DNA from: Candidatus Scalindua sp. SCAELEC01
GTDB taxonomy: Bacteria > Planctomycetota > Brocadiia > Brocadiales > Scalinduaceae
Direction: 5' to 3'
Assembly: GCA_004282745.1 (NCBI GenBank)
Contig: SHMT01000010.1
Span: 1 to 64,000 of the forward strand
Length of the DNA: 64,000 nucleotides
In this document: in pieces, positions 24,053-34,467 of the stretch
Layout of the letters: each line of letters begins with the position of its first letter
How positions within the stretch are numbered: the first letter of the stretch is position 1
The notes under the pieces: model-generated
Databases searched by the model: none
The model's input: only the letters and a program-made list of their open reading frames with translations
Told to the model about the DNA's origin: nothing
Program-made: the position numbers and the translations under genes

Positions 24053-26965
24053 ATGAAAATAATTACCCTAACCTTATCATTCTATTTGTGTGTCTTGTTT
24101 ATTTGTCCACTTATCTCAGCCCAAGAGCATCAACTGGCAGATGAGTATCGGCATAAAGCTCAAGATTTAGAGGAGCAGGGTCTCTATCTTGAGGCGGCAC
24201 AGTTGTATGAAAGGTCTTTACAGGGAGAAAGGAAAAGTCCTGGTCCTCGAAAGGAAAAGCTGGTTACCGAAATAAGTCAGACCGGATACTACTACTTTTT
24301 GGCTGGTCAATATTGCAAGGCAGTTACGTTTTTTGAAGAGGCAATGGCTAAAGCAAAAAAGCTGGAAAAAAAGGACCAAGTTGCCAACTGCCTCAACTAT
24401 TTTGGTCTCGTTTACACGTCCGTGGGTCAGTATGAAAAGGCCATCAAATTTTATGAAGAGGCAATAGCGATAGAGAGAAAATTGGGAATGGATGATAAGA
24501 TTGCCATTCTGACCAACAATATAAGTGAAGCATACATATCCTGGGAAAAGTATGATAAGGCCATCGAGTATCTTGAAGATGCAATAGAGATAGATAGGAA
24601 GTTGGGAATGAAAGAGAAGGTCGCTCTTCGACTCAACAGAATTGGGGAGATTTATCACACCCGGGGTCACTATAAGATGGCAAGCGAGTTTTATGATGAG
24701 GCTTTAACTATTCAGAGAGAACTACCTCATGAAAAAAAAATGCCCTCTTTTCTAATTAATCTTGGCAGAGTTTACGAAGACCAGGGTCAATATGAGAAAG
24801 CCAACGAGTATTACGGAAAGGCTTTAACCTTAAACAGAGAACAGGGGCAAGAAGGTAAAGCCGCCACCTGCCTCAACAATCTTGGGAGAATTTGTGAAGT
24901 CCAAGGTCAATATAAAAAGGCCATCGGGTTTTATGATGAGGCTTTAACCATCAATAGTACTCTGAGGAAAGGAGATCAAGTTGTTGCCTCTTTTAATAAT
25001 CTTGGGAGAGTCTCTGAAATCCGAGGTCACTATGAGAAGGCCCGTGTCTATTATAACGGCTCTTTAACGGTAAATAGAGCGTTGAAACGAGAGGAAAATG
25101 TCGCCGTAAGCCTGAATGCTCTTGGAGATGTTTACCAAGCAGAGCAACAATACGCCAAAGCCATTAGGAGTTATGAGGAGGCTTTAGATATAGACAAAAA
25201 ACGGGGAGAAGAGGCGGATGATGCCAAGACTTCAAAAGAACTTGATATGGTTTACACCTTTTACTGGAGCAAACATGATAAGGTAATCAAACCTTATGAA
25301 GAGGTTTTCGCTTTTAAGAGCAAACTTAAGTGCGATGCTCAAATCATTAACGATCTCAACAACCTTGGCAGAGTTTATCTATTGCAAAAAGAATATAAGA
25401 TATCAATCAAATATTTTTTAGACTCTCTCGCCATAATAGAAAAACTATCCAAAACAAAAACGTTTAAGAAAACAGCGCGAGAGATACGAAAGAACTTTCT
25501 TGCAATCCAGCTAGACACGTATCAATGGCTGGTCAATGCTTATATATCTGACAACGATATTTTTCCCGCCTTACAGACGGTTGGACTCAGCAGGGCCACA
25601 ATCCAGGCTGAAAGATTTTCCATCAAGAAAGGGTCAATAAGACTTCCCGAGATAAAACAGATACAGCAAACACTTGGGGAAGATGCCATAATACTGGTTT
25701 ATGCGTATGTCAACGTAAGAGATTTTCTCCTTTTTACGATTACACAGAAAAAGGTTTTATGCAAAGTGGTGTCATGCGGCCCTTTTATCCAATCGTTTCT
25801 CGATACATACGAGACAGAAATAGAAACCTTATTAATCAACCAGCGAAGTTTAAGTGGAAACAAGAGTGATTTAGATAATATTGTCAATTATTACGGATCT
25901 TTATTAAGGGGTCCTTCATTACAAAATACCCCCCCCCTACAGACAAGTAGTGATAACGTTAGAGCAAACCACGATGCAAATGCCAGGAAAATTGGAAGAG
26001 ATTTATATGGATTACTTATCAAGCCGATAGAGACACAATTGGATGGCAAAAACAACCTCGTTATTATTCCAGATGGTATCCTGGCCGCTATACCTTTTGA
26101 GACCCTTTTTGACGGCAATGGACGGTATCTGATAGAAGACTATAACATTAGTTATATTCAATCGCTGTACACGCGTGAACTCGTTAAGAAACGAAAATAC
26201 CGTGAAAAACGTAGACCATTGCTGGCATTTGGAGGGGCCACTTACAATGAAGGAACCTACGAAGTTGATGTAATAGAGAACGATGCCCAGTTGTCCTTAT
26301 TGAAAAAAAGTATCTATTCTGATCTTGAAAATGAGATCTCTTTAAGGAGCTCTTATGGTGCTCTCGGTATTGGTCCATGGGCTGATCTACCCGACACATT
26401 GAATGAGGTCAATAATATCAAGAGGGTAGCCGACAAGTCAAATTTCTTTACCGGAAGGAATGTCACGGAAAGGCACGTAAAAGATCTCTCCAGAAATGGA
26501 ACTTTAAATAATTACAAAGTACTCCATTTTGCAACACATGCCCTCGTTGTACCGGAGGTGCCAGAACTCTCGGCTTTGGTTTTATCACACGTTGAAAAAG
26601 AGCGTGAAACAGAGGATGGTTATTTGCGTATGGGGGAGATTGCAAAGCTGGAACTTCAGGCAGACTTAATAAACCTATCTGCCTGTGAGTCAAGTTTAGG
26701 TAATGTCTTCGGAAGCGAGGGGTTTCTAGGGCTCACCCAATCCTTTCTCTTTGCCGGAGCTAAAGCTGTATCAGTATCATTATGGCGAGTATCAGATGAA
26801 GCTACTTCGAGGTTTATGGTGAAAACATATGAAATGGTTCAAAACGGAGACATCAGCTATGCAAACGCTGTCGTATCTGTAAAACGACAATGTATCAGTG
26901 GTAACTTAGGAGAGAAATACAGATCTCCCTATTACTGGGCACCCTTTGTCTATTATGGGGATTAG
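24053..26965 (+). CDS. Exported TPR-CHAT domain protein
   Basis: 970 residues when started at the ATG at 24053, chosen because MKIITLTLSFYLCVLFICPL then forms a signal peptide ending at ISAQ; an earlier start at 23969 would add 28 residues. Residues 30-440 are about ten TPR units (GQYEKAIKFYEEAIAIER type). The C-terminal 330 residues are a CHAT caspase-like domain: VIIPDGILAAIPFETLF, HFATHA with the predicted catalytic His829, and LSACESS with Cys878, then FLFAGAKAVSVSLWRVSD. CHAT proteins are proteases or scaffolds; a periplasmic role is inferred. Confidence 0.9.
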   Translation: MKIITLTLSFYLCVLFICPLISAQEHQLADEYRHKAQDLEEQGLYLEAAQLYERSLQGERKSPGPRKEKLVTEISQTGYYYFLAGQYCKAVTFFEEAMAKAKKLEKKDQVANCLNYFGLVYTSVGQYEKAIKFYEEAIAIERKLGMDDKIAILTNNISEAYISWEKYDKAIEYLEDAIEIDRKLGMKEKVALRLNRIGEIYHTRGHYKMASEFYDEALTIQRELPHEKKMPSFLINLGRVYEDQGQYEKANEYYGKALTLNREQGQEGKAATCLNNLGRICEVQGQYKKAIGFYDEALTINSTLRKGDQVVASFNNLGRVSEIRGHYEKARVYYNGSLTVNRALKREENVAVSLNALGDVYQAEQQYAKAIRSYEEALDIDKKRGEEADDAKTSKELDMVYTFYWSKHDKVIKPYEEVFAFKSKLKCDAQIINDLNNLGRVYLLQKEYKISIKYFLDSLAIIEKLSKTKTFKKTAREIRKNFLAIQLDTYQWLVNAYISDNDIFPALQTVGLSRATIQAERFSIKKGSIRLPEIKQIQQTLGEDAIILVYAYVNVRDFLLFTITQKKVLCKVVSCGPFIQSFLDTYETEIETLLINQRSLSGNKSDLDNIVNYYGSLLRGPSLQNTPPLQTSSDNVRANHDANARKIGRDLYGLLIKPIETQLDGKNNLVIIPDGILAAIPFETLFDGNGRYLIEDYNISYIQSLYTRELVKKRKYREKRRPLLAFGGATYNEGTYEVDVIENDAQLSLLKKSIYSDLENEISLRSSYGALGIGPWADLPDTLNEVNNIKRVADKSNFFTGRNVTERHVKDLSRNGTLNNYKVLHFATHALVVPEVPELSALVLSHVEKERETEDGYLRMGEIAKLELQADLINLSACESSLGNVFGSEGFLGLTQSFLFAGAKAVSVSLWRVSDEATSRFMVKTYEMVQNGDISYANAVVSVKRQCISGNLGEKYRSPYYWAPFVYYGD

Positions 26966-27168
26966 TTTAAGAGGTCAGAGTGTATCAACTTGCTTTTTCC
27001 CGGACCCTTTGGGGTTAATAGATCCCTTACTTTTAAAGACAGTTTCGGTTCAGGCGTTATGGAGAGAAGCTACATCAAAAACAACAGATGATCGATTAAT
27101 ATGATAAAAGATCGATATTTCTTGAGAAATATATTGAAACTGCCGTTTTCTCAAAGTATAGTTATTTT

Positions 27169-27627
27169 ATGAATAAAAAGAGAAAACCAGACAAAGAAGA
27201 TGTTGTGGCCATCAGGAATCAACTATTAGATTTTGCATGTACCAAGCACGATTTCAAGCTTGAAAAAGAGGAGTACCACCAAGAGGGTGATTGGAATGGG
27301 GTATTTATTGTAAAGTTTAGAGATGATCCGCAGGAAGACCGATTACATTGTCATACACCATTCGGTGAACAATTTATCACATTTGGACTGGATTTAGACG
27401 TTGACGAAGAGGTATGGAAAAGTGAAAGTGAGAACATCTTTCGCGTGGCTTCACGTTACGATATAGCCATTTACGTGTCACCAAGAAAGGAAAACGGTGA
27501 GAGACGACACTGTCGGCTCTCATCAAGGGCATGGATACCCAATTTTAGTCAACGCATCTTCGGGTTGACTTTTTCCAATCTTATGGATTGTAAGGGATCC
27601 ATTTTGCTCATGCTTGCTGATACATGA
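27169..27627 (+). CDS. Hypothetical protein coupled to PEP mutase
   Basis: A 152-residue acidic/basic mixed soluble protein ([20 protein letters not shown] at the start, [20 protein letters not shown] in the middle). No signal peptide or membrane segment. Its stop overlaps the start of the PEP mutase gene by 4 bases (ATGA), which implies one transcript and coupled translation. An inverted repeat TTGAGAA/TTCTCAA (27122-27128, 27149-27155) lies just before the gene. Family not recognised. Confidence 0.65.
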   Translation: MNKKRKPDKEDVVAIRNQLLDFACTKHDFKLEKEEYHQEGDWNGVFIVKFRDDPQEDRLHCHTPFGEQFITFGLDLDVDEEVWKSESENIFRVASRYDIAIYVSPRKENGERRHCRLSSRAWIPNFSQRIFGLTFSNLMDCKGSILLMLADT

Positions 27628-29231
27628 ATAAGACTACCAAATTAAAACAGATGCTGCAAAGCCCACAATTGGAATTTCTGATGGAGGCACATAGTGGCAT
27701 ATCAGCAAAGATAGTAGAGGAGGCCGGATTTAAGGGTATTTGGGGAAGCGGCCTTGCAATTTCTGGCTCCTTGGGCGTTCGTGATAATAACGAGGCGAGT
27801 TGGACTCAAGTCTTAGAAGTAGTAGAGTTTATGAGCGATGCCACCACGATTCCCATTCTGATTGATGGCGATACCGGGTATGGTAACTTTAACAATATGC
27901 GCCGTCTCGTCAAGAAGCTTGAACAGAGGGATATTGCAGGAGTCTGTATCGAAGACAAGCTCTTCCCGAAAACGAACAGCTTTCTCCGAGAAGGAGCTCA
28001 ACCGCTGGCCGACATTGATGAGTTTTGTGGGAAAATCAAGGCGGGAAAAGATATTCAGAAGGACGACGACTTTGTTATTGTCGCACGTGTTGAAGCGTTT
28101 ATTGCAGGTTGGGGACTTCAGGAAGCATTGAATCGGGCAGAAGCGTATTGTAATGCTGGAGCGGACGCAATCTTAATACATAGCAAACTATCGAATGCAA
28201 GTGAAGTTTTCGACTTTATTAAAGTTTGGGGTGACCGTTCACCTGTTGCGATTGTTCCAACTAAGTACTACACAACCCCTACCGATGAGTTTCGAAAATA
28301 CCAAATCTCCCTTGCCATCTGGGCAAACCAAGTTTTCAGGGGTTCCATTCAAAAAATGCAGGAGGTCGCACAACAAATCTATCGAGAGCAGAACCTGCTG
28401 AGTGTAGAAGACTCGATTGTATCGATCAAAGAGGTCTTCCGTCTGCAAGATGATAAGGAACTCGCGCTCGCAGAAGAGCATTACTTGTGCCCAAAATCTG
28501 GTAACCAAAGGAGTGCTATCATCCTTGCATCGACGCGCGGAGAACAACTGGGACAATTGACTCAGTCAATTCCAAAAACCATGATCAAGATTGGAAAAAA
28601 GAGTATCCTGGAACGAGCAGTAGAGCATCTGAATGAATATCACATCAAAGATATTTCGGTAGTTGCTGGATACAGGAAAGAGGCTATTAATCTACCCAAT
28701 TTAAAAATTATTGGGAATGATGATTACAAAACAACTGGAGAACTGGTATCCCTCTCCAAAGCAATTGATACCGCCCAAGGAGAATCAATTATTTTATTCG
28801 GGGATATCCTCTTCAAAAAGTATTTCCTCAGCATCATCCTGGATGATCCTGCAGACATTGTCATCATCGTTGACACCGTCTATTCCCTTGAGCAGAATTA
28901 TCAATCAGATTTTGTTCACGTTTTTCAAGCTGAAGAAGCATCTCTATTTCCAGGAGATAATTACCATCTCAAAACGATTTTCTATGATCAACCTCATGCA
29001 GATTATTACGGTGAATGGATTGGAATGATGAAGTTGACTACCAAAGGTGTAACAATAGTAAAAGATTTTATTCAAGAGTTTAGAAATCAACCAGAATTCC
29101 AAATGATGGATATTCGGGATATGTTCAACCAATTTATCAAACGAGGGATTAAGATTAAGATTCAAACAATTTCAGGTCACCGGATCGACGTAAACAATAT
29201 TGAAGATTTTTCCTTAGCCGGTGAATTTTAA
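27624..29231 (+). CDS. aepX: PEP mutase fused to a nucleotidyltransferase domain
   Basis: 535 residues. Residues 1-290 are a PEP mutase of the isocitrate lyase superfamily: [27 protein letters not shown], and the diagnostic [11 protein letters not shown] that separates mutases from lyases. PEP mutase makes the C-P bond of phosphonates (PEP to phosphonopyruvate). Residues 297-535 are an NTP-transferase domain ([27 protein letters not shown]), as in proteins where the second domain activates 2-aminoethylphosphonate with CTP (PntC type). The first loop has T where G is usual (LASTRG). No phosphonopyruvate decarboxylase or transaminase is in the window. Confidence 0.9.
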   Translation: MNKTTKLKQMLQSPQLEFLMEAHSGISAKIVEEAGFKGIWGSGLAISGSLGVRDNNEASWTQVLEVVEFMSDATTIPILIDGDTGYGNFNNMRRLVKKLEQRDIAGVCIEDKLFPKTNSFLREGAQPLADIDEFCGKIKAGKDIQKDDDFVIVARVEAFIAGWGLQEALNRAEAYCNAGADAILIHSKLSNASEVFDFIKVWGDRSPVAIVPTKYYTTPTDEFRKYQISLAIWANQVFRGSIQKMQEVAQQIYREQNLLSVEDSIVSIKEVFRLQDDKELALAEEHYLCPKSGNQRSAIILASTRGEQLGQLTQSIPKTMIKIGKKSILERAVEHLNEYHIKDISVVAGYRKEAINLPNLKIIGNDDYKTTGELVSLSKAIDTAQGESIILFGDILFKKYFLSIILDDPADIVIIVDTVYSLEQNYQSDFVHVFQAEEASLFPGDNYHLKTIFYDQPHADYYGEWIGMMKLTTKGVTIVKDFIQEFRNQPEFQMMDIRDMFNQFIKRGIKIKIQTISGHRIDVNNIEDFSLAGEF

Positions 29232-30784
29232 TCTTTTTTCAAGCGCACATAAAAGTTTATAGCTGCAAATAATATGGCAAAAGAACAATAGCCAATCGAA
29301 AAATCAGCTGCAGCTCCGAAACCAAACTTACTCATTACTCCATTTGGCGTTAGTTCATACGCATGAATAATACCAACATATGATAAAAATGCCGCTCCAA
29401 GTGACCAGAAAGATGCCTGCAAGAATTGCCTCTCAATCAAATAGACCGAAATTGAGGCAAGTATCATGGAGGTAAAGATGAAGCCTCTTTCCAGTGATAT
29501 CATTCCGTCAATGGCAATCGTGTTTTTAAACGCATCTTTTCCCACAATAAAAAGAGTCGTTCCTGCTGACCGCAGTGCACCGTCCACCATTAACAACCCC
29601 CACGCGGCGATAGCGGGGAAGAGACCTATGGCAACGGCCATGGCATGATGTTTCGGTGTTTCCTGAAATGCCTGTGCAACGATTACGATCCCGATCCATA
29701 ATAGAATTCCTATACCGGCCTCTATCGGTACCAATCTAAGAATAATGGTTATGACTCCAGTAAAACATATTGCGGTCATAAAGAACCCGTTTAAGATTGA
29801 ATACCCCCTCCTGGCACCCATCGCTTTCCAACCAGGATGTCCTATATATATGGTTGTAGGAAAACAACTACCGAACAGTGAAGCAACAACAGAACCAATT
29901 CCATTTGCTAAGAGAGAGGAGAATGTGTTGTATTTGTCCCCGGCCGCCTCAGCACTCTCGATATTCTGTAATGATCCGACAACGTTGAATACCCCCATTG
30001 GAACAATCACTGAAATATATCGAAGCATATATTCACTCTGTACCAGATCAATAATATCTCCTCCGCAAAAATGCGGCAGAGACAAATGAAATACACCGTC
30101 TGAGGTCACAATACTTTCATCTCCCATATACCCCAATAACCAGGCCAACCCGGTACCAACTCCTATAGCAATCAAACCTCCCGGCAATCCCAAAGGAAAT
30201 CTTATTTTTGAGAAATATTGGACAAGAATAAATGCCAGAGGAACGAACGCAATAACCGGTTTTTCAAATATTTTCAATGCAAAGTCCATAGAAATAAACG
30301 TAATGGCTATTCCTGCAAGCGTTGACAGCAACGCTGCCCGAGGAGTAATACGCCTGAGGCTTTCCCCAACCAATGCTCCTAACATCTCTATCACTCCACT
30401 CAAGAAGCAGGCAAGCATGCCCATCTTCCATACTAAATATGGATCTTTTGTGTCACGGTAAACCGGGTGCATGATAAAAAAAATGAAGGCGAAAAGACTC
30501 ACCGTGTTAATTCCATAGGGTAATGCCGTTATATCATCTCTGTTTGACTTGGTTGCCAGTATCTTTGCTTGCCATGCATAGAAAATATTTCCCGAGAGTA
30601 TTGAAATCGCTGCTCCCGGAAGTATTACCCCAAAGACAAGTGCATCGGGCATACCGCAGAGCACCTTACAAAAACTTACGATAAGTATTAACTGAATAAG
30701 ATTATCGATTGCAAGGCCAAAAAAACCATCAATATCTCTCTTGACAAATAGAGGATACCTCACTTTTTTTCCTTTGTTTTCCAC
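29228..30784 (-). CDS. NCS2-family (AzgA-like) permease
   Basis: A 518-residue polytopic inner membrane protein with 12-14 hydrophobic helices. [20 protein letters not shown] at the start, [18 protein letters not shown] (helix 3 region) and the later [23 protein letters not shown] resemble the COG2252 branch of xanthine/uracil/adenine permeases. It would import a nucleobase or related compound with protons; the substrate is not readable. It converges on aepX with a 4-base overlap of the two stop regions. Confidence 0.85.
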   Translation of the reverse strand: MENKGKKVRYPLFVKRDIDGFFGLAIDNLIQLILIVSFCKVLCGMPDALVFGVILPGAAISILSGNIFYAWQAKILATKSNRDDITALPYGINTVSLFAFIFFIMHPVYRDTKDPYLVWKMGMLACFLSGVIEMLGALVGESLRRITPRAALLSTLAGIAITFISMDFALKIFEKPVIAFVPLAFILVQYFSKIRFPLGLPGGLIAIGVGTGLAWLLGYMGDESIVTSDGVFHLSLPHFCGGDIIDLVQSEYMLRYISVIVPMGVFNVVGSLQNIESAEAAGDKYNTFSSLLANGIGSVVASLFGSCFPTTIYIGHPGWKAMGARRGYSILNGFFMTAICFTGVITIILRLVPIEAGIGILLWIGIVIVAQAFQETPKHHAMAVAIGLFPAIAAWGLLMVDGALRSAGTTLFIVGKDAFKNTIAIDGMISLERGFIFTSMILASISVYLIERQFLQASFWSLGAAFLSYVGIIHAYELTPNGVMSKFGFGAAADFSIGYCSFAILFAAINFYVRLKKD

Positions 30785-31155
30785 TACTCTTGTTATGTAT
30801 AGTAATAATACTACGATACAGGAAATCGATCTTATAGAAAGCTGTGTAATGTATTAGCGCGTGAAGAAGAATGAAGGGCCCAGGAAAGAATAACTTGTTG
30901 TTTTTTTCTGCACCCTAAGCTCTCAATACATTACCGACGACATGAATTCCCTTGAATACTTTTATGGATTACCTGAAAATGAAACAGATCCAGCAGAAAT
31001 GAGTGTAACGAATCATGATACACAAAGAGACAAAAATATGGTAGAGAATTTAATATAGTACCGTTATAAAAACAAGAAAAATGGGCGGTAAAATATCATC
31101 TACCTATCTTTTTTACACTTGCTTTCCTTTTTGATAGTTCTTATAATCAGCGATC
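30785..31155. other. Interval without an assured gene
   Basis: Contains a single family B end (30876-30911, GGGCCCAGGAAAGAATAACT) and a 38-codon open frame (30942-31058, MNSLEYFYGLPENETDPAEM) that lacks a ribosome site and may be the tail of a lost gene. Confidence 0.45.
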
Positions 31156-31398
31156 ATGATCAAGAAAAAACATCTTATTGATACGCTCTTCAAGGCTTTG
31201 GAATTTGAAGAAGAGGCGAGCGTTCACTTCCACGGGTATACCATCAATTCTCTTAAATATTATAAATGGCTAAGTGATGAAAAAAGGGAAAAGATAAAGG
31301 ATATCATAACAAAGCTAGGAGACGATTCACAGAGGCACAAGGTCATCGTTGAAAAGCTCATTGAACGCGTACAGGAGAGTAAAAAAAATGTATTCTAG
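31156..31398 (+). CDS. Ferritin-like half-bundle protein 1
   Basis: An 80-residue two-helix protein. The first helix has ALEFEEEASVHFHGY, the second DSQRHKVIVEKLIE, giving E-x6-(Y/H) and a later H, as in one half of a rubrerythrin or ferritin di-iron bundle (E...ExxH). Two such chains would be needed for a full site. It overlaps the next gene, a related protein, by 11 bases. Encapsulated-ferritin-like small proteins are the closest idea; iron binding is inference. Confidence 0.62.
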   Translation: MIKKKHLIDTLFKALEFEEEASVHFHGYTINSLKYYKWLSDEKREKIKDIITKLGDDSQRHKVIVEKLIERVQESKKNVF

Positions 31399-31615
31399 TG
31401 AAGCACTTTCCACTATATTCCAAAGGATTGTTCAGTTTGAAGAAGATGTCAAGACTCTGTATGACGACTGTATTGACAAACTTGACGACACCATAATTGT
31501 TGAAATTTTACAATCAATCAGCAATGAGGAAAAGGGGCATATTGAGCTTGCAAAAAACCTCATGACAATAATACAAGAGGATTTTCTCAAAGAGGCACGT
31601 GAAAAAGAGGGATGA
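31388..31615 (+). CDS. Ferritin-like half-bundle protein 2
   Basis: 75 residues from the ATG at 31388, chosen because GGAG lies 9 bases upstream; the frame is open further upstream. IFQRIVQFEEDVKTLYDDC and SNEEKGHIELAKNL repeat the helix-turn-helix plan of its neighbour (FEE-x5-Y, then ExxH in EKGH). The overlap with the preceding gene suggests coupled, perhaps equimolar synthesis and a heteromeric four-helix bundle with a di-iron site. A family B palindrome follows as likely terminator. Confidence 0.62.
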   Translation: MYSSEALSTIFQRIVQFEEDVKTLYDDCIDKLDDTIIVEILQSISNEEKGHIELAKNLMTIIQEDFLKEAREKEG

Positions 31616-31749
31616 AGCTCTCAAAATATACGATTCCTTGGCTTCCGACCAGTAAATGTCTATGTATAAGATGGTATCTTTTTCAAGCGTAGTCTCGGAG
31701 GAAATCCGGGGGTGTAATGATTGGAAATAACTTACGGTGTGAGGAGAGC

Positions 31750-31795
31750 TTAGGATCCAGGAAAGAACAACAAGTTATTCTTTCCTGGATCCTAA
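31750..31795. terminator. Family B palindrome between convergent genes
   Basis: TTAGGATCCAGGAAAGAA (31750-31767) and its perfect complement (31778-31795) around a 10-base loop. It is an internally deleted family B element lying between the half-ferritin gene and pyrG, which converge, so it can end both transcripts. Confidence 0.75.
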
Positions 31796-31822
31796 AGAGC
31801 CAACGAATATTTTAAGAAGTGC

Positions 31823-33418
31823 CTAAACGTCTAGCGTTGCCTTGATGAAGCCTTTAAATAACGGATGTGGATCTGTCGGCTTTGATTTAAATTCAGGGTG
31901 AAATTGTACTGCCACAAACCATGGATGATCTTTCAGTTCGATTATCTCAACCAACCCCCCATCTGAGTTAAAACCGCTGAAGACAAGCCCCTGCAATGCA
32001 AAAGAATCTCTATATTTATTATTGAATTCATATCGATGTCTGTGTCGTTCATACACTAATTCCTTACCGTAGCAATCATAGGCTTTTGATGCTTTTTTTA
32101 TTTTGCACGCTTGCGCACCCAACCTCATAGTACCACCTTTCGCCACAATATCTTTCTGTTCATCTAATAAACAGATGACAGGATGCGGTGTATCCATATC
32201 AAATTCGGTACTGTTTGCATCTATCAAATTACACACATTACGAGCAAATTCGATTGTAGCACAATGCATCCCCAAGCACAGCCCAAGAAACGGGATATTG
32301 TTTTCTCTCGCGTAGGTCGCCGCCAATACCTTACCCTCAATGCCTCTTTCTCCAAATCCCCCTGGTATGAGGATCCCCTTACAGCCTCGAAGGTACTTCT
32401 CTGCACCATCCTTCTCAATATCTTCTGACTCTATTCTCCTCTCAATGACTTTCGCTTTATTACTTATACCACCATGCAGTAGGGCCTCATAAATCGATTC
32501 ATAAGCTGATTGGTGTCCGATATATTTACCAACTATTGCCACCTCAGTTTCTCTTTCAGGGTTAAGAAGAGTGTTAAGCATCTTGGTCCATTCTACAAGA
32601 GAGTTCTCTTTTTTCTCAAGATGCAGCTTTTTTAAGATTATTTCATCCAGCCCTTGGTCGACAAGAAGCAGTGGTATCTCATAAATGTGAGACTTAACAT
32701 CCTGCTCTTCTATTATTGACTCTTTTTCTACATTACAGAAGAGAGACAGTTTCTCTTTAATGCTGGTAGAGAGCGTTTTTTCCGTTCTGCATATTAATAT
32801 ATCTGGTTCTATCCCCGCCTGACGTAACACTCCCACACCATGTTGTGTCGGCTTGGTCTTCAACTCATCTGCCGCTCTTAGATAGGGTATGAGCGTCAAA
32901 TGGATGAACAGAACATTTTCTCTTCCTATCTCCTGGCCAAACTGTCTTATGGCCTCCAGAAATGGTTGACTTTCAATATCTCCAACAATGCCCCCTATCT
33001 CTGTTATGACAACATCCGTGTCGGAATCGGCCAATTTTCTTATGCAATCCTTGATCTCATTTGTTATATGGGGAATTACCTGTATTGTCTTCCCCAGATA
33101 TTTCCCCTCACGTTCCTTTGTGATTACCGAGTAATAGATTGAGCCAGTTGTGAAATTGCAGTCCTTATTTGTTACCGCATTGGTAAACCTCTCATAATGT
33201 CCTAAATCAAGATCAGTCTCCGCACCGTCATCCGTAACATATACCTCACCGTGTTCATAAGGACTCATCGTCCCCGGATCTACATTAACGTAAGGATCGA
33301 GCTTCTGCAAGCGTATGCGCAAACCATGGTTTTCCAGAAGTAAACCGATTGATGCAGCATTTAATCCCTTTCCAAGTGAAGAAACAACTCCACCAGTAAC
33401 AAAAATATGCTTTGCCAT
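31823..33418 (-). CDS. pyrG: CTP synthase
   Basis: A 531-residue glutamine-dependent CTP synthase. The N-terminal synthase domain begins [20 protein letters not shown] with the P-loop and has [19 protein letters not shown] and [10 protein letters not shown]. The C-terminal glutamine amidotransferase has [15 protein letters not shown], the nucleophile in LGLCLGMH, and the His-Glu pair in [12 protein letters not shown]. It converts UTP to CTP, here downstream of kdsB, an enzyme that uses CTP. Length is normal. Confidence 0.98.
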   Translation of the reverse strand: MAKHIFVTGGVVSSLGKGLNAASIGLLLENHGLRIRLQKLDPYVNVDPGTMSPYEHGEVYVTDDGAETDLDLGHYERFTNAVTNKDCNFTTGSIYYSVITKEREGKYLGKTIQVIPHITNEIKDCIRKLADSDTDVVITEIGGIVGDIESQPFLEAIRQFGQEIGRENVLFIHLTLIPYLRAADELKTKPTQHGVGVLRQAGIEPDILICRTEKTLSTSIKEKLSLFCNVEKESIIEEQDVKSHIYEIPLLLVDQGLDEIILKKLHLEKKENSLVEWTKMLNTLLNPERETEVAIVGKYIGHQSAYESIYEALLHGGISNKAKVIERRIESEDIEKDGAEKYLRGCKGILIPGGFGERGIEGKVLAATYARENNIPFLGLCLGMHCATIEFARNVCNLIDANSTEFDMDTPHPVICLLDEQKDIVAKGGTMRLGAQACKIKKASKAYDCYGKELVYERHRHRYEFNNKYRDSFALQGLVFSGFNSDGGLVEIIELKDHPWFVAVQFHPEFKSKPTDPHPLFKGFIKATLDV

Positions 33419-33560
33419 GGATTATGTCTCCAGAAAAATTATTCTCAATTCCTACACTACTGACACTCACCCCAACACAATACCACTATCTCATACATAG
33501 AGCAAAAACTTAATGAGGGATCAGGAAAAACAAGAGTGCTAAATTACTTTTCCTACGTTC

Positions 33561-34376
33561 TCAACTCTTCCTGATCCGGTATCTTTCAATGAATCGTTCA
33601 AACCCCCCAGGTGTGTCAACCCCCTCACAAGTATAAGGAGTGACAATAACCTTAATTTTATAACCATTTGAAAGCACTCTGAGTTGTTCCAATTTTTCGG
33701 CATCTTCTAATCCTGCTGAGCATAGTGAAGAAAATGTCAACAAAAAATCCCTCCGATACACATAAATGCCAAGATGCTTCAGAAAAGAAAAATTTTTTTT
33801 TGTTCCCCCTTGAATTTCCTCTTCTCTCTTCTCTTTTGTGGTAAATGCAAAACGGTCTTCATTGTCCCTAACATAGGGAATAGGCGCTCTTGAAAAATAG
33901 AGAGCATAATTATCATCATCGAGAACAATTTTAACAACGTTTGGATCCATTAATTCTTCTTGAGACGTTATTACGTTCGCCAAGGTACAGACCGCAGCCT
34001 CCTTTTCAGCATACATCGTCTCAACCAAATTATCTATCATATCGCCTCTAATGTCAGGTTCATCACCCTGGACATTTACCACGTAGTCTACATCCAAATG
34101 AGATGCAACTTCAGCAATTCTATCGGTTCCTGATTCATGATTTGAAGAGGTCATTTTAACCGTTCCCGAGAATGTATTTACCGCCTCGACAATACGTTCA
34201 TCATCAGCGGCAATAATAACCTCTTGAATTTGTTTCGCAGTTTTTACTTTTTCGTATACATGCTCAATAAGAAACTTGCCCGTATACTTCTTTGCCTCAT
34301 ATTTAATGAGCTTACCAGGAAGCCTTGTAGAAGCATATCGAGCTGGGATAATGGCTATCGTCTTGAATGTATCCAT
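33561..34376 (-). CDS. kdsB: 3-deoxy-manno-octulosonate cytidylyltransferase
   Basis: A 271-residue CMP-Kdo synthetase. AIIPARYASTRLPGKLI is the nucleotide-binding signature, and VVNVQGDEPDIRG, YFSRAPIPYVRD, HLGIYVYRRDFLL and GVDTPGGFERF are typical. It activates Kdo for lipopolysaccharide core synthesis, which argues for an outer membrane with LPS. A short insertion rich in Lys/Glu (TTKEKREEEIQGGTKK, about residues 176-192) is unusual. The gene sits between a PpiC-type isomerase and pyrG on the same strand. Confidence 0.97.
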   Translation of the reverse strand: MDTFKTIAIIPARYASTRLPGKLIKYEAKKYTGKFLIEHVYEKVKTAKQIQEVIIAADDERIVEAVNTFSGTVKMTSSNHESGTDRIAEVASHLDVDYVVNVQGDEPDIRGDMIDNLVETMYAEKEAAVCTLANVITSQEELMDPNVVKIVLDDDNYALYFSRAPIPYVRDNEDRFAFTTKEKREEEIQGGTKKNFSFLKHLGIYVYRRDFLLTFSSLCSAGLEDAEKLEQLRVLSNGYKIKVIVTPYTCEGVDTPGGFERFIERYRIRKS

Positions 34377-34467
34377 GAAACGTAATCGGAAAGGAATTGA
34401 ATAGGAACATTACTTCTCTGGAATGCAAAGCAATGTCATGGATTGAAATCTGTGTGGCAAGGATTTA

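Noticed and set aside
27122-27155. TTGAGAA/TTCTCAA pair as terminator of the CHAT gene
   Set aside because: Stem is only seven bases with a 20-base loop and no T tract, and it lies just before the next gene.
33513-33577. GGATCAGGAA/TTCCTGATCC pair as an intact family B element after kdsB
   Set aside because: The right arm lies inside the last kdsB codons and the rest of the arms does not match; perhaps a remnant, but not supportable.
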